Assembly: GCA_947581855.1 (NCBI GenBank)
Contig: CANPVZ010000017.1
Location: 1 to 64,000 of the forward strand
Source of the DNA: an uncultured Phocaeicola sp.
Lineage (GTDB): Bacteria > Bacteroidota > Bacteroidia > Bacteroidales > Bacteroidaceae
Direction of reading: 5' to 3'
DNA: 64,000 bases
The translations under genes were made by a program, and so were the position numbers. Under the pieces are notes generated by a model that ran no database searches, had not been told where the DNA came from, and saw only the letters and a program-made list of their open reading frames with translations. Position 1 is the first letter of the stretch. Each line of letters starts with the position of its first letter. Shown in pieces: positions 43,694-52,682 of the stretch.

Positions 43694-46039
43694 ATGAAAA
43701 AGAATCTTTTTACTTTTCTTGTGGGAATATGTTTTCCTTGTTTCCTTTTGGCAAAAGTAACGTTGGGTGGCAACGGCTCGCTGACGGTTTCGCTGGAAAC
43801 CGGTGATGAAGCGGTTGTGCGTACAGCGTTGGATATTTTCAGCAAAGATTACCGGGCTGTATTCGGTAGGGAAGTGGTAGAAGCGGAAGAAGCTACCGTT
43901 TATGTAGGAACTATCGGACTGAACAGTGTAGCGGAAAAACGTTTGGGAGCAGATGCGGTAAGCTTATTGCGTCCGCATGCCGAAGGGTTTCTGATAGAAG
44001 TAAAAGGAGATAAGCTTTATATTTTGGGAAGCGATAAACGCGGTACGGCTTACGGATTGCTTGAGTTGTCGCGGCTGATAGGAGTCTCTCCCTGGGAATG
44101 GTGGGCGGATTCGCCGATTGAAAAGCGGGAGACATTGACATTAAACGAGGGCTTCCGCCGAATGGAATACCCTTCGGTGGCGCATCGGGGTATCTTTTTG
44201 AATGATGAAGATTTTGCCTTGATGCCTTGGAGTAGCCGGACATACGAACCATCGGATGTAAAAGGAACCATCGGACCGAAAACTCACGCTCGTATATTCG
44301 AATTGTTGTTGCGCCTGCGTGCCAATACGTTCTGGCCTGCCATGCACGCATGTTCGGTAGCCTTCTATCTCACTCCGGGAAATAAAGAAACGGCAGATAA
44401 ATATGGAATCTATATCGGTACTTCGCATTGCGAACCGATGATGAGGAATACAAATGCGGAATGGGGAAAAGCGGGAACCGGAGCGTACGATTATGTGCAC
44501 AATCGTGAAAATGTGCTCAAATTCTGGGACGAACGGGTAAGGCAATTGGCGGGTTCCGATAATATCTACACGTTAGGTATACGCGGCGTACACGATGGCA
44601 GGATGCAGGGAGCCAAAACCGTGGCTGAGCAAAAAGCGGCGTTGACGAATATCTTGAAAGACCAGCGCCGGATACTTGCCGAGCGCGTGAATCCGGATGT
44701 GACAAAAGTGCCGCAGGTTTTTATTCCTTATAAAGAAGTATTGGATGTGTATCATGCGGGACTGGAAGTACCCGAGGACGTGACACTGATGTGGTGCGAT
44801 GACAATTACGGTTATATCCGCCGTTTTCCCACGCCTCAGGAACGGGCGCGTAAAGGGGGTAACGGTGTATATTACCATATCTCTTATTGGGGACGTCCGC
44901 ACGATTATCTCTGGTTGGCGACCAACCATCCGGCGCAACTTTATACGCAGATGAAGCTGGCATACGACAAAGGAGCGAAAGACCTGTGGATTCTGAATGT
45001 AGGCGACATCAAGCCGGCTGAATATTTAACCGAACTGTTTCTGGACATGGCATGGAATATCCATGCGATAGAAGATAATATTTCCGGATTGGAAAAGCAT
45101 CTTCGCCATTGGCTGGAGCGGGAGTTCGGCAAGAAATATGCGGGAGAGCTCCTTGCGGTGATGAACGAATATTACAGGTTGGCTTATATACGTAAACCGG
45201 AATTTATGGGCAATACCCGTACCGAAGAAAAAGATCCGGCTTATAAGGTTGTGAAAGACTTACCGTGGAGTGAAGAGGAAATCCGTCAGCGTATAGGAGA
45301 ATATAACCGTTTGGCGGATCAAGTAGTAACATTGTCTCGTCGCATTCCCACAGAGAAGCAGGATGCCTGGTATCAATTGGTAGAATATCCGGTGCGTGCG
45401 GCGGCGGAAATGAATAAGAAACATCTTTACGGCCAGTTGGCGCGGCATGGCTTGGCCGATTGGCAACTCAGCGACAATGCTTTTGACACCATAGTGTCCT
45501 TAACCGGAAAATATAATTCCTTGGCAGGCGGCAAATGGAACCGGATGATGAACGATCGCCCGAGGAATTTGGCAGTGTTCGACAAGTTGCCTCGTACGCA
45601 AGCGGATACGTCGTTACCGGTAAAACAAGCTCCCCTTTACCTGTTTAATGGAAATGACTATAAAGACTTTGAAGGAAAACGTCCCACAGGTCATGGTCTG
45701 GGATATCAGCAGGGAGCAGTCGGTGTGCCGCAAGGAAGTTCGGTATGGTACGAATGGAAAGCAAGCAATACCGATTCCGTAACGGTGGAAGTCGCTTTGG
45801 TTCCCAACCATCCGGTAAGCGGCCATACCCTGCGCTTTTCCATTCGTCAGGATGACGGGCCGGAACAAATAATCGATTATCGTACCCAAGGTCGGAGTGA
45901 GGAATGGAAACTAAATGTTCTTGGTAATCAGGCTATCCGACGAATCTCTTTTCCTGTAAAGGAAAAAGGAAGGCGCCGTTTGATTTTAAAAGCATTGGAC
46001 GAAGGCGTGGTGGTGGACCAGATAAAAATATATCGATAA
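43694..46039 (+). CDS. GH115 alpha-glucuronidase family protein
   Basis: About 781 residues from the ATG at 43694 (MKKNLFTFLVGICFPCFLLA, signal peptide). An upstream in-frame ATG at 43661 would spoil the signal. Family features include the N-terminal mixed domain, WEWWADSPIEKR, YPSVAHRGIFLNDEDFALMPW and a long central barrel with NTFWPAMHACSVAFY, SHCEPMMRNTNAEW and VTLMWCDDNYGYIRRFP. A C-terminal beta-sandwich follows. GH115 removes glucuronic acid or its 4-O-methyl form, classically from xylan. Beside pectin enzymes it may act on glucuronate-bearing galactan side chains. It is the last gene of the + series, and its stop abuts the truncated LamG gene. Confidence 0.9.
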   Translation: MKKNLFTFLVGICFPCFLLAKVTLGGNGSLTVSLETGDEAVVRTALDIFSKDYRAVFGREVVEAEEATVYVGTIGLNSVAEKRLGADAVSLLRPHAEGFLIEVKGDKLYILGSDKRGTAYGLLELSRLIGVSPWEWWADSPIEKRETLTLNEGFRRMEYPSVAHRGIFLNDEDFALMPWSSRTYEPSDVKGTIGPKTHARIFELLLRLRANTFWPAMHACSVAFYLTPGNKETADKYGIYIGTSHCEPMMRNTNAEWGKAGTGAYDYVHNRENVLKFWDERVRQLAGSDNIYTLGIRGVHDGRMQGAKTVAEQKAALTNILKDQRRILAERVNPDVTKVPQVFIPYKEVLDVYHAGLEVPEDVTLMWCDDNYGYIRRFPTPQERARKGGNGVYYHISYWGRPHDYLWLATNHPAQLYTQMKLAYDKGAKDLWILNVGDIKPAEYLTELFLDMAWNIHAIEDNISGLEKHLRHWLEREFGKKYAGELLAVMNEYYRLAYIRKPEFMGNTRTEEKDPAYKVVKDLPWSEEEIRQRIGEYNRLADQVVTLSRRIPTEKQDAWYQLVEYPVRAAAEMNKKHLYGQLARHGLADWQLSDNAFDTIVSLTGKYNSLAGGKWNRMMNDRPRNLAVFDKLPRTQADTSLPVKQAPLYLFNGNDYKDFEGKRPTGHGLGYQQGAVGVPQGSSVWYEWKASNTDSVTVEVALVPNHPVSGHTLRFSIRQDDGPEQIIDYRTQGRSEEWKLNVLGNQAIRRISFPVKEKGRRRLILKALDEGVVVDQIKIYR

Positions 46040-46051
46040 TTCTTTGCGGTG

Positions 46052-46323
46052 GAGAATTTAATGCGGCACCAGTCTAACCCCATCACATAGAGTTGTCCGT
46101 CCATGATACCTATAGAGAACAAGTCCTGCTGTTCAAAGAGAAGGCCGCCCTGGACGTTTCTGAAGCACAGGGTGACGAAGAGGGTAAAAGGTTTGTCTCC
46201 CGACAATGACAGTTGCGGCACGGATGATGCCGGGAACCGGGCATAGTCCACGGCTCCTAATATTCCGTAGCCTGTCTGTAAGGCTTGGAATCCGTCCTGC
46301 ATAGTTTCCAATTCTATTGCCAT
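46052..46323 (-). pseudogene. Truncated 5' end of a LamG/jelly-roll fold gene
   Basis: From an ATG at 46323 the minus strand encodes MAIELETMQDGFQALQTGYG, then VDYARFPASSVPQLSLSGDK and QQDLFSIGIMDGQLYVMG. This pattern is typical of the first half of a LamG (concanavalin-like) domain. After about 88-90 residues the frame runs into the antisense of the GH115 3' end and has no further homology-like sequence. It lies downstream of the pilus operon on the same strand, where a surface-adhesin gene would be expected. It looks like the stump left by a rearrangement at about 46040-46057. Confidence 0.6.
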
Positions 46324-46351
46324 TGTATCGTTGTTTCTGTTATTTGTGCTA

Positions 46352-46373
46352 TTCCCCGCTGCGAGGCGGGGAA
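46352..46373. other. GC-rich hairpin between pilus operon and LamG remnant
   Basis: TTCCCCGC (46352-46359) and GCGGGGAA (46366-46373) form a perfect 8-bp stem with a 6-nt loop. There is no T-run on the minus strand, so it may be a weak stop or an mRNA-stability element. Confidence 0.5.
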
Positions 46374-46433
46374 GTGCTACCAAGCAAGCACCCGGACTAA
46401 CGCACACTGTCCGAATAGCTGAATAGGGTTGTT

Positions 46434-48440
46434 TTACGGCTGCTTCAAATACGAGGGTACGGAGATGCAAACATCGGTTTCCCAATATTGATACAGCGTT
46501 CGGTTCCACGGCAGGTAATCCCACGTAGGTTGGCTACTGAACGCCCATTCGGTTTCATCGAAGCCGTAGGTGGTGTAGGTTGTTTTGGTGAGGCACTCCG
46601 TGGCGGTGAGCGACTTGCCGTGCATGCCGTTGGCATAATCGTTCGATGAAATGCCGCTGGGCAGTCTCATGCCGGTCCATGCCGCATTGCCGGTGAGGGC
46701 GCCGCTGGTATTGAATCCCACCACCCGTCCAAAGTCTTGATTGTTTGTAGAGCCGGCGATTTCAGCATTGAGGGCTATGCAGTTGCTGAGGGCGCTGCTA
46801 AAGGAGTTTGTTCCGACAATGCCGCCAACTTGTTTATTGGCGGTTATCTTCCCCGTGGCATAGCAATGGAAAATGTTGCTGGTATTGAGTCCGGCAATGC
46901 CGCCGGCATCCGTTCCTTTCGCCGTTACTTCCGCGTTGCTGTAGCAATGGGTGATGGTCGTGTAGTTTTTTCCGACAATACCGCCGGCATCGTTGTTTGT
47001 CGCCTCCACACTGCCGGAAGCAAAGCAGGCGGTAAGGGTGGCTTCACTTTGACTATACCCAGCGATGCCGCCGACGGTAGTGTAACCCTTGACGGTGCCG
47101 TGGAATGCGCAGTGTTCTATAGTGCCGTTTAAAAACCCTCCCACAATGCCACCGACATTGGAGGTTGTTGTCGCCGTGACATTGCCTTTGATGCGCAGAT
47201 TCTTCACCGATCCGCCACCGTCGAGGTAAGCGAAGAAACCGATATTCATACTGATATTCATATCGGAAGTAATGTTAATGTTCACTCCGGATACGGTCTT
47301 CCCGTTACCGTCGAAGCTGCCCTTAAAAGTTGCATTATAATCTATCCCTATCGGTGTCCATTCGGCATCGCTGAGGTCGAGTTCTTCCGTAACGGCATCG
47401 GCTATCTGCACGGTCTTGCCCTCAAAGCTGACTGGGCCGGTTGCTGTCGTAAAGGTCAGCGCTTCTTGGTCGCCGTTCACTAACTTGGCAAATGCACGCA
47501 GTTCGTCAGCGGTGGAGAGGGTGAACGTCTCGGCGTCCGGGTTGGTGGTGTACCATGAATAATATTCCGGCTTCAACGTGGCTGTTCCTCCCGTCATGTT
47601 TTTGGTGTCTTCCCAGTCCTTGACGGTGATGGGTGAAACCAGCTTCACGCCGTCGTGTCCGATTTGCAGGGAGAGCGTGTAGGCTTTGCCGGGTTTGAGT
47701 TCGGGGATGCCGGTGAAGGTATAATCTGCCGTTTTATCGAGATTTATCTTTATGAAGGCTGCCGAATTATTCCCGGACTGTGGCGGAAGAACAACCATGT
47801 ATTTACTATCGACATAATAAGGGAAATATTTCACATCGGCATTACCATCCGTAATATTCCCGTTTTCTAATACATGCCCTTTTGTGTGGAAATTCATTGT
47901 GAAGATTCTTTTATCTTTCAATTCATCGCTCAGTGTGATGGAGACGGTCACTTTCGCCAGCCGGTGTTGGAAGGCGAGGGCTACCGGGTTCGGGGTCTGG
48001 CCAGTAGCTTCAGCCGTCATATAATCGGCTTTGCGCAACAGAACTTGGTCCTGCTGGCTGGTAGGCACAGTAAATTTAGTATAATTGGTGCCCTCCGTCA
48101 CGGGATAATAGGCTTGGAAAGAGAGCGTTTCTTCTTTCCAACGCAGGTAGGATTGTCCGGCGGCGGGCACCCAGTAGTCACCGGAGGACTGGACGTAATT
48201 GGAATAAGACGTGCCGCCGTCGGCGGAGATGGCTATCTGGTCGGCGGGGTCGAAGGACGAGCCGTCGCTCTCGGTATTGACACGGGTTTGGGGCATATCG
48301 CCTGCGGTGATATGGAAGCGCACGGCATCGGGGTGGGCGGCGTAAAAGTCGTAAGTATCGTCGTCGTTGCTGCATCCCGAGGCAAGCAGTGCCCCGGCTA
48401 CGAACAGCGTGTATAGGCTATGATATATCTTTGTATTCAT
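46434..48440 (-). CDS. Fimbrillin-family lipoprotein with GLUG repeats
   Basis: This 668-residue protein has a lipoprotein signal (Cys23 in LASGCSND) and an arginine in PQTRVNTE where Rgp-type proteases would cut a pilin pro-peptide. An Mfa/fimbrillin-like beta domain covers about 40-290. The C-terminal part contains repeated GLUG-type units (VGGIVGGFLNG, VGGIAGYSQS, AGGIVGKNYT, AGGIAGLNTS, VGGIVGTNSF), spaced about 26 residues. The size and added repeats fit a tip or accessory adhesin of a type V pilus rather than a stalk subunit. It is the last intact gene of the operon. Confidence 0.85.
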   Translation of the reverse strand: MNTKIYHSLYTLFVAGALLASGCSNDDDTYDFYAAHPDAVRFHITAGDMPQTRVNTESDGSSFDPADQIAISADGGTSYSNYVQSSGDYWVPAAGQSYLRWKEETLSFQAYYPVTEGTNYTKFTVPTSQQDQVLLRKADYMTAEATGQTPNPVALAFQHRLAKVTVSITLSDELKDKRIFTMNFHTKGHVLENGNITDGNADVKYFPYYVDSKYMVVLPPQSGNNSAAFIKINLDKTADYTFTGIPELKPGKAYTLSLQIGHDGVKLVSPITVKDWEDTKNMTGGTATLKPEYYSWYTTNPDAETFTLSTADELRAFAKLVNGDQEALTFTTATGPVSFEGKTVQIADAVTEELDLSDAEWTPIGIDYNATFKGSFDGNGKTVSGVNINITSDMNISMNIGFFAYLDGGGSVKNLRIKGNVTATTTSNVGGIVGGFLNGTIEHCAFHGTVKGYTTVGGIAGYSQSEATLTACFASGSVEATNNDAGGIVGKNYTTITHCYSNAEVTAKGTDAGGIAGLNTSNIFHCYATGKITANKQVGGIVGTNSFSSALSNCIALNAEIAGSTNNQDFGRVVGFNTSGALTGNAAWTGMRLPSGISSNDYANGMHGKSLTATECLTKTTYTTYGFDETEWAFSSQPTWDYLPWNRTLYQYWETDVCISVPSYLKQP

Positions 48441-48461
48441 ATTCTTTTTGCTTATGGGTGG

Positions 48462-49460
48462 TTAATCGATTGTTTTATTGCCAAGGTCGGTGCCATCGGT
48501 GTCCCACGCATCGGCGGTGATGTTGGTTTTGAGGAAGGATACTTCCGGGCTGCTTTTTCCTACCTGTATGGGCAGGGTGTAAGGGGTGTTGGCAAAAAAG
48601 TTGTACTGCTCGCCGAGGGTATAGACGTAGGTCTTATCGTCGGCGACGGTTATCTCTACGGAGAGCTGGCTGGCTTTCACATTCTGCGAATACAAGATAG
48701 CTTCGTAAGTAGTGGTACCGGTAGAGGGGTCGGGCTCACTTGCCTTATAAGGGACAATAGTGGAGATGGTATTAACATCTCTGGTATAGGTGATACCATC
48801 CCAAGAAATCGTACCGTCTTTTACCAATCCCTTGATACGAACATCGGTGATGGTGGCACCGGGCACCGTCTCTTTCACATCTTCCCCGATGGTGAGTTCG
48901 AGCACCATCTTCGAGAGGACGTGCTGGAGCGTAAGGGAGATTTCACCGTCAACGGTGAGGCCCGTAGCCGGATTCACCTTCGTACTTTTATATAGCAATA
49001 AATCGGCTCTTTCAACGGCTTCGGGGGTGCTTTGGTCGGCGATCCCTTCATACTTCAATTCTTGTTCGAGTGTCACATTCGCTTTCCAAGGGGCATAAGC
49101 CGTTACGGTGACAGGTGTTTCTTTGTCTTTCCAGTACATCACGGGAGCGGATGCGGTTCCGTCCGAAGCGGCTGTCGCTACCCACCTGCCGTCTTTGAAC
49201 TCCATCTTTACATTGGAGTAAGTGTACTCGTCGCTTCCCGGCGTGACGAAGAAAAGTCCTATCGCCTGATCGATGATATTGTCGCTGGTGGTGCCGGCAC
49301 GGGTGATGAGGTCGTCGATTCCGGCGGTGATGCGCACCTGTCCGTCGGCGGGGAAAGAAGATTGCGGCTGCGGTTCGTTGTCGCTGTCGTTGGAGCAGCC
49401 TCCCAATGCCAGGGCACCGGAGATTACGAGGGCTGCGAGGATAAATTTGTCTGTTTTCAT
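48462..49460 (-). CDS. Fimbrillin-family protein (type V pilin-like)
   Basis: This 332-residue lipoprotein (Cys22 in LGGCSND) has an Arg cleavage-like site in LITRAGTT and the paired beta-sandwich composition of Mfa1/FimA-like fimbrillins. Blocks such as PVMYWKDKETPVTVTAYAPW and LTLQHVLSKMVLELTI are characteristic. After lipoprotein export and arginine-specific proteolysis, such subunits polymerise by strand exchange. There are 21-bp gaps to the neighbours on each side. Confidence 0.85.
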   Translation of the reverse strand: MKTDKFILAALVISGALALGGCSNDSDNEPQPQSSFPADGQVRITAGIDDLITRAGTTSDNIIDQAIGLFFVTPGSDEYTYSNVKMEFKDGRWVATAASDGTASAPVMYWKDKETPVTVTAYAPWKANVTLEQELKYEGIADQSTPEAVERADLLLYKSTKVNPATGLTVDGEISLTLQHVLSKMVLELTIGEDVKETVPGATITDVRIKGLVKDGTISWDGITYTRDVNTISTIVPYKASEPDPSTGTTTYEAILYSQNVKASQLSVEITVADDKTYVYTLGEQYNFFANTPYTLPIQVGKSSPEVSFLKTNITADAWDTDGTDLGNKTID

Positions 49461-49481
49461 ATCTATCTCTGTTTTTAGTTA

Positions 49482-50372
49482 TTAATTAGCGGTTGGTTTG
49501 GCTTCTCCCCCTTCGAGGGGCTCGCTGTTGCCCCAGTCGTTGATGGTGATGCCGCCGAGGGAGACGGTAAGGTCTGCGGGGGCAGTGCCGTTCACGGTGA
49601 GGTTGATGTTACGGTTTTTGCCGGGTTCGAGCGCGAGGGCGTCGGTATGGGCAAAGCTATAGTTGTGGCCGGCGATGGTGAGGACAATCATGTCTTCGCC
49701 CGCTGCGAGCGTTTGTGGCAGGGTGACGGCGCGGAAGGTGCCGGAGGCGACAGGGGTCATGGTCATGTTGGCGGTCGCACCGGAAGCCTCTGCCTCCGCG
49801 GTCTTGTCGGAGTAGTTTACGCTACCCGTAAGGCGGCAACGGAGCACTACCTTGTCGACGGTGGGCGCGGTGCCCATATTCTCATTGAACGTAAGGTTGA
49901 CGGTGACACGGCTCATCACGTGGTCGAACGTCAGGGGAACGGCTCCGCCTGCCGCCTTGCGTCCCGTGGCCGTGGCGATGAGCAGGTCGTTGGCTGCCAT
50001 ATTGTCGCCAAGCGTGATAGATTCGTTGATAAAGTTGCCAATGTCACCCTTTTCGGGATATACCCCGATGAAATCGTGTGCCGTGGCGTCGTCTTTCCAT
50101 TTCATAGACGTGGCGGGAGTCCATGTGCCGTCCTGCTGGAGGGTGTTGGCTACGCCGGAGACCACCATTTCCGCCGGTTTTCCCGTCTCGTAGGCATAGA
50201 TGGAAATACGGTCGCCCGTCTCAAACGCCTCGTCGGTGGCCCGGGTGAGGGTTCCGACTTTCGTTACAATCTCAATGTCGCGCGAGGAGGGCGGAGCCGC
50301 CGTATCCTCGTTGTTGCATCCCGCCGTGAGCAGGGTCAGGGCAAATGCAGAGCAGATAAGTTCCTTTTTCAT
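49482..50372 (-). CDS. Fimbrillin-family protein (type V pilin-like)
   Basis: This 296-residue lipoprotein has Cys19 (LTAGCNNE) and the Arg site LTRATDEAF. The family blocks are GDRISIYAYETG, SMKWKDDATAHDFIGVYP and PLTFDHVMSRVTVNLTF. Its size is that of a shaft or minor pilin. It is third in the operon, after the OmpA/DUF3575 and Mfa2-like genes. GC content is clearly higher than in the flanking core genes. Confidence 0.88.
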   Translation of the reverse strand: MKKELICSAFALTLLTAGCNNEDTAAPPSSRDIEIVTKVGTLTRATDEAFETGDRISIYAYETGKPAEMVVSGVANTLQQDGTWTPATSMKWKDDATAHDFIGVYPEKGDIGNFINESITLGDNMAANDLLIATATGRKAAGGAVPLTFDHVMSRVTVNLTFNENMGTAPTVDKVVLRCRLTGSVNYSDKTAEAEASGATANMTMTPVASGTFRAVTLPQTLAAGEDMIVLTIAGHNYSFAHTDALALEPGKNRNINLTVNGTAPADLTVSLGGITINDWGNSEPLEGGEAKPTAN

Positions 50373-50397
50373 TTTTCGTTATTTAACCGGTTTATTA

Positions 50398-51273
50398 TTA
50401 TTTTAATTCAATATTTCCTTTCACGGCGTCGGATTCGGTCCACCCGTTGATGGGGGTGAGTTCGAGCACCACGTCTTTCTCCAATTGGCCGTATTCCGTC
50501 GAAGCGGTGTAGGAGCCGTTGTTTTTCATGGGTGGCGCACTGACCTCGAAGGTGAGGGTTTCGCCGTTGCTGTATGTCATGTGTACGGCCATGCGGGTAT
50601 CGTATTCCGCTTCTTCCATCGCTCGCACTTCTGCCGAGGATACAACGGGCATCAGCCGGCGCAGGGGAAATTCCGCCTTACCGCCGGCGGGGACGATTTC
50701 ACCGAGTGCGACTGTCTCCATCGTTTTCTCCAGCCGGTTGACGCCGGGATAGAAGCCACGGGCGCAGTTGAGCACTTCCGCCCGGACTTTCACTACGTCG
50801 GAAGGTATGTTGCGGATGGTGAATTGCAGTTCGGAGAGGACGCGTACCGGAGTGATGCGTGCCGTTTGTGCATCCGCCGTTACCCCCACCACGCCGCTCT
50901 GGATATGGGGAGGATTGGACGAGGCGTCGTTAGGCGTGATAAACAAGCCGTCGAGGGTGGTTTCGCCTGTCTTTACGTTTCCGAGACTGTAGTGCGATGC
51001 GGGACAGGTAGCCGTCACCAGTGTGCACGCCTCTGCGGGAAGCGTGAGGCGGACGCCCTGCGCTTCGTCAAGCGTGGCAAAGGTGCGGGATTCTTTCAGC
51101 AGACGGTCTGCACCGAACACCCAGAGGTGGATATCGGTCAGTTCGCCGGGGTGTTCCGACTGCCATTGGAGGCTCAGTTCCCGGTTGCCTACGCCGTCGG
51201 GATGGTCGTGTATACAACCCGTCAGAACGACGGACAGCAAGGCAATAAAGAGGAAATAGTATTGCTTCTTCAT
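50398..51273 (-). CDS. FimB/Mfa2-family fimbrial anchor subunit
   Basis: This 291-residue lipoprotein (Cys20 in VLTGCIHD) has the FimB/Mfa2 pattern: a short segment after the lipid Cys, GELTDIHLWVFGADRLLKES, and two beta-sandwich domains. No Arg cleavage site follows the Cys, which fits a subunit that stays lipid-anchored and limits pilus length. It is encoded 5 bp after the OmpA/DUF3575 gene and 25 bp before the first fimbrillin. Confidence 0.88.
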   Translation of the reverse strand: MKKQYYFLFIALLSVVLTGCIHDHPDGVGNRELSLQWQSEHPGELTDIHLWVFGADRLLKESRTFATLDEAQGVRLTLPAEACTLVTATCPASHYSLGNVKTGETTLDGLFITPNDASSNPPHIQSGVVGVTADAQTARITPVRVLSELQFTIRNIPSDVVKVRAEVLNCARGFYPGVNRLEKTMETVALGEIVPAGGKAEFPLRRLMPVVSSAEVRAMEEAEYDTRMAVHMTYSNGETLTFEVSAPPMKNNGSYTASTEYGQLEKDVVLELTPINGWTESDAVKGNIELK

Positions 51274-51278
51274 GTCGT

Positions 51279-52487
51279 TTACTTTTTAATATTAAACCGG
51301 TAGACTACGGAGATGCCGACACGGGTGATACCCCAATAGTTCTTTGTGCGGGTGTCTATCCGTGCGCCATTGTCTATATTATAATAGGTGTTGTACTTCA
51401 TGTTGGCGTAGCCTGCGCCGAGGGTAAACTCGCCTGCCCAGTGTTCATTGAAGGGCAACAGGTAGCCGTAGCTGATGCCTGCACCGAGGAGCGGACGGTC
51501 GGTGTCCTGATAGCGATTATTATTCCACTTGACGTTGAACCAGCCCATGTGGGCATGGAGGCCGAAGAAATGTCCCTCGCCGGGCTTTGCGAGCCAGTAA
51601 CGGGCCTCGGGCTGGATGGTGAATGTCTTTATGGCATGGCGGTCGCTGACGTACCACGGACACCACAGTATGGGCAGTTCAACGGAAACATGTTCCGCAA
51701 CTTGCGCGTCCGCCGCGATGTTTAGTATAGTGCCTGCCCATGCGATGAGGTTGGTTTTCACGGCTAAATAGCGTTTCGGCATGGAGAGTGTTTCAACGGA
51801 GGAAGAAGCGGATGAAACAGAGGATTGTCCGCTAAGGGCGGGATTTTGCCCAGCCGTATCTTTAGCGTCGGATTTGTTCACGTCAGCAGACTCTCCCATG
51901 CCGGATTGGATTTGTTTTGTTATCACTACAGATTGCTGCGGCTGGGCGGAAGAGTGGTACTCCTTCAAGGAGTCAGGCGATGCGGCTGCAACCTGTTTGG
52001 TGGGGAGGGGAATAATACCCCTCATTTCTACGCGGCGTGCACGGTCGGACGGCAGCGAAGCGTCTTCGCCATATCCTTTGGTGCGAATACGTTCGGCAGC
52101 GATGCCTTTACGTACAAGGTAGCGGCCGACGGTGGCAGCTCGTTTTTCGGAAAGTCGCTGATTGAACGTCGCCGTACCGGTGGTATCGGCTCGTCCGATA
52201 AGCCATATTTCGGTTTCAGGGTACTGTTGTGCGGCGCGCAGGAACCGTCCGACTGTAATGTATTCCGACGGTTCGATCCAATCGCCGTTATTGGACGAGA
52301 AATAAAGTGTACCGGAAAAAACGGTTTGTACGCTGTCCGTCTGTTCCGACGGTGGTACGACATAAGTTTTGGCTGCGAAGCCGGTTGCACTGCCTAAAAG
52401 CAGCAAAACGAGAAGTAAATTATGCCGATGCAACCTATGTCGCAAACGGGATGTCAAAAATTGCGAGGGGAGGGGAATTTTCACCAT
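51279..52487 (-). CDS. OmpA-like domain plus DUF3575 outer-membrane protein
   Basis: The protein begins with a signal-like segment (HNLLLVLLLLGSATGFAAK). It continues with an OmpA_C-like domain (GTLYFSSNNG, LIGRADTTGTATFNQRLSEK, RVEMRGI), a Ser-rich linker and a C-terminal DUF3575 beta-barrel (YLAVKTNLIAWAGTILNIAA to VGISVVYRF). This combination is typical of type V pilus loci in Bacteroides, where it may link the pilus to the cell wall or outer membrane. I prefer the ATG at 52487 (MVKIPLPSQF) over 52517. It is the first gene of the operon, downstream of the AraC-like gene. Confidence 0.85.
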   Translation of the reverse strand: MVKIPLPSQFLTSRLRHRLHRHNLLLVLLLLGSATGFAAKTYVVPPSEQTDSVQTVFSGTLYFSSNNGDWIEPSEYITVGRFLRAAQQYPETEIWLIGRADTTGTATFNQRLSEKRAATVGRYLVRKGIAAERIRTKGYGEDASLPSDRARRVEMRGIIPLPTKQVAAASPDSLKEYHSSAQPQQSVVITKQIQSGMGESADVNKSDAKDTAGQNPALSGQSSVSSASSSVETLSMPKRYLAVKTNLIAWAGTILNIAADAQVAEHVSVELPILWCPWYVSDRHAIKTFTIQPEARYWLAKPGEGHFFGLHAHMGWFNVKWNNNRYQDTDRPLLGAGISYGYLLPFNEHWAGEFTLGAGYANMKYNTYYNIDNGARIDTRTKNYWGITRVGISVVYRFNIKK

Positions 52488-52610
52488 ATATTTAAGGTTT
52501 ATATGAATCGAACACAAAAAAGGCGGAAATAAAATAAGTACTTTATCTCTGCCTGTAAAATTAATTGTTTGGAAAATAGAGGAGGTTTCAAACTGAAATT
52601 AGTTTGGTAT

Positions 52611-52673
52611 CATTACGACAAATCGTTTATTTTTTTGGTTTCGTTACAACAAATAGGTTTCACAACGACAAAA
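52611..52673 (-). promoter_or_regulatory. Three direct repeats upstream of the pilus operon
   Basis: On the minus strand ATTTGTCGTAATG (52611-52623), ATTTGTTGTAACG (52642-52654) and TTTTGTCGTTGTG (52661-52673) are similar 13-mers in the same direction. They lie between the AraC-type regulator and the operon it probably controls. AraC proteins bind direct repeats, so these are good operator candidates. Confidence 0.5.
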
Positions 52674-52682
52674 TGCCGGTGT

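Noticed and set aside
45928-46524. The full 198-codon frame as an intact gene
   Set aside because: Both ends are read-through of other genes (antisense GH115 and the fimbrillin 3' end); only the middle from 46323 looks LamG-like.
49647-50450. 267-codon open frame on the plus strand
   Set aside because: It is antisense to two pilus genes in GC-rich DNA, with no domain or ribosome site.
50485-51303. 272-codon open frame on the plus strand
   Set aside because: It is antisense to the Mfa2-like gene with Cys/Arg/Gly-rich shadow composition.
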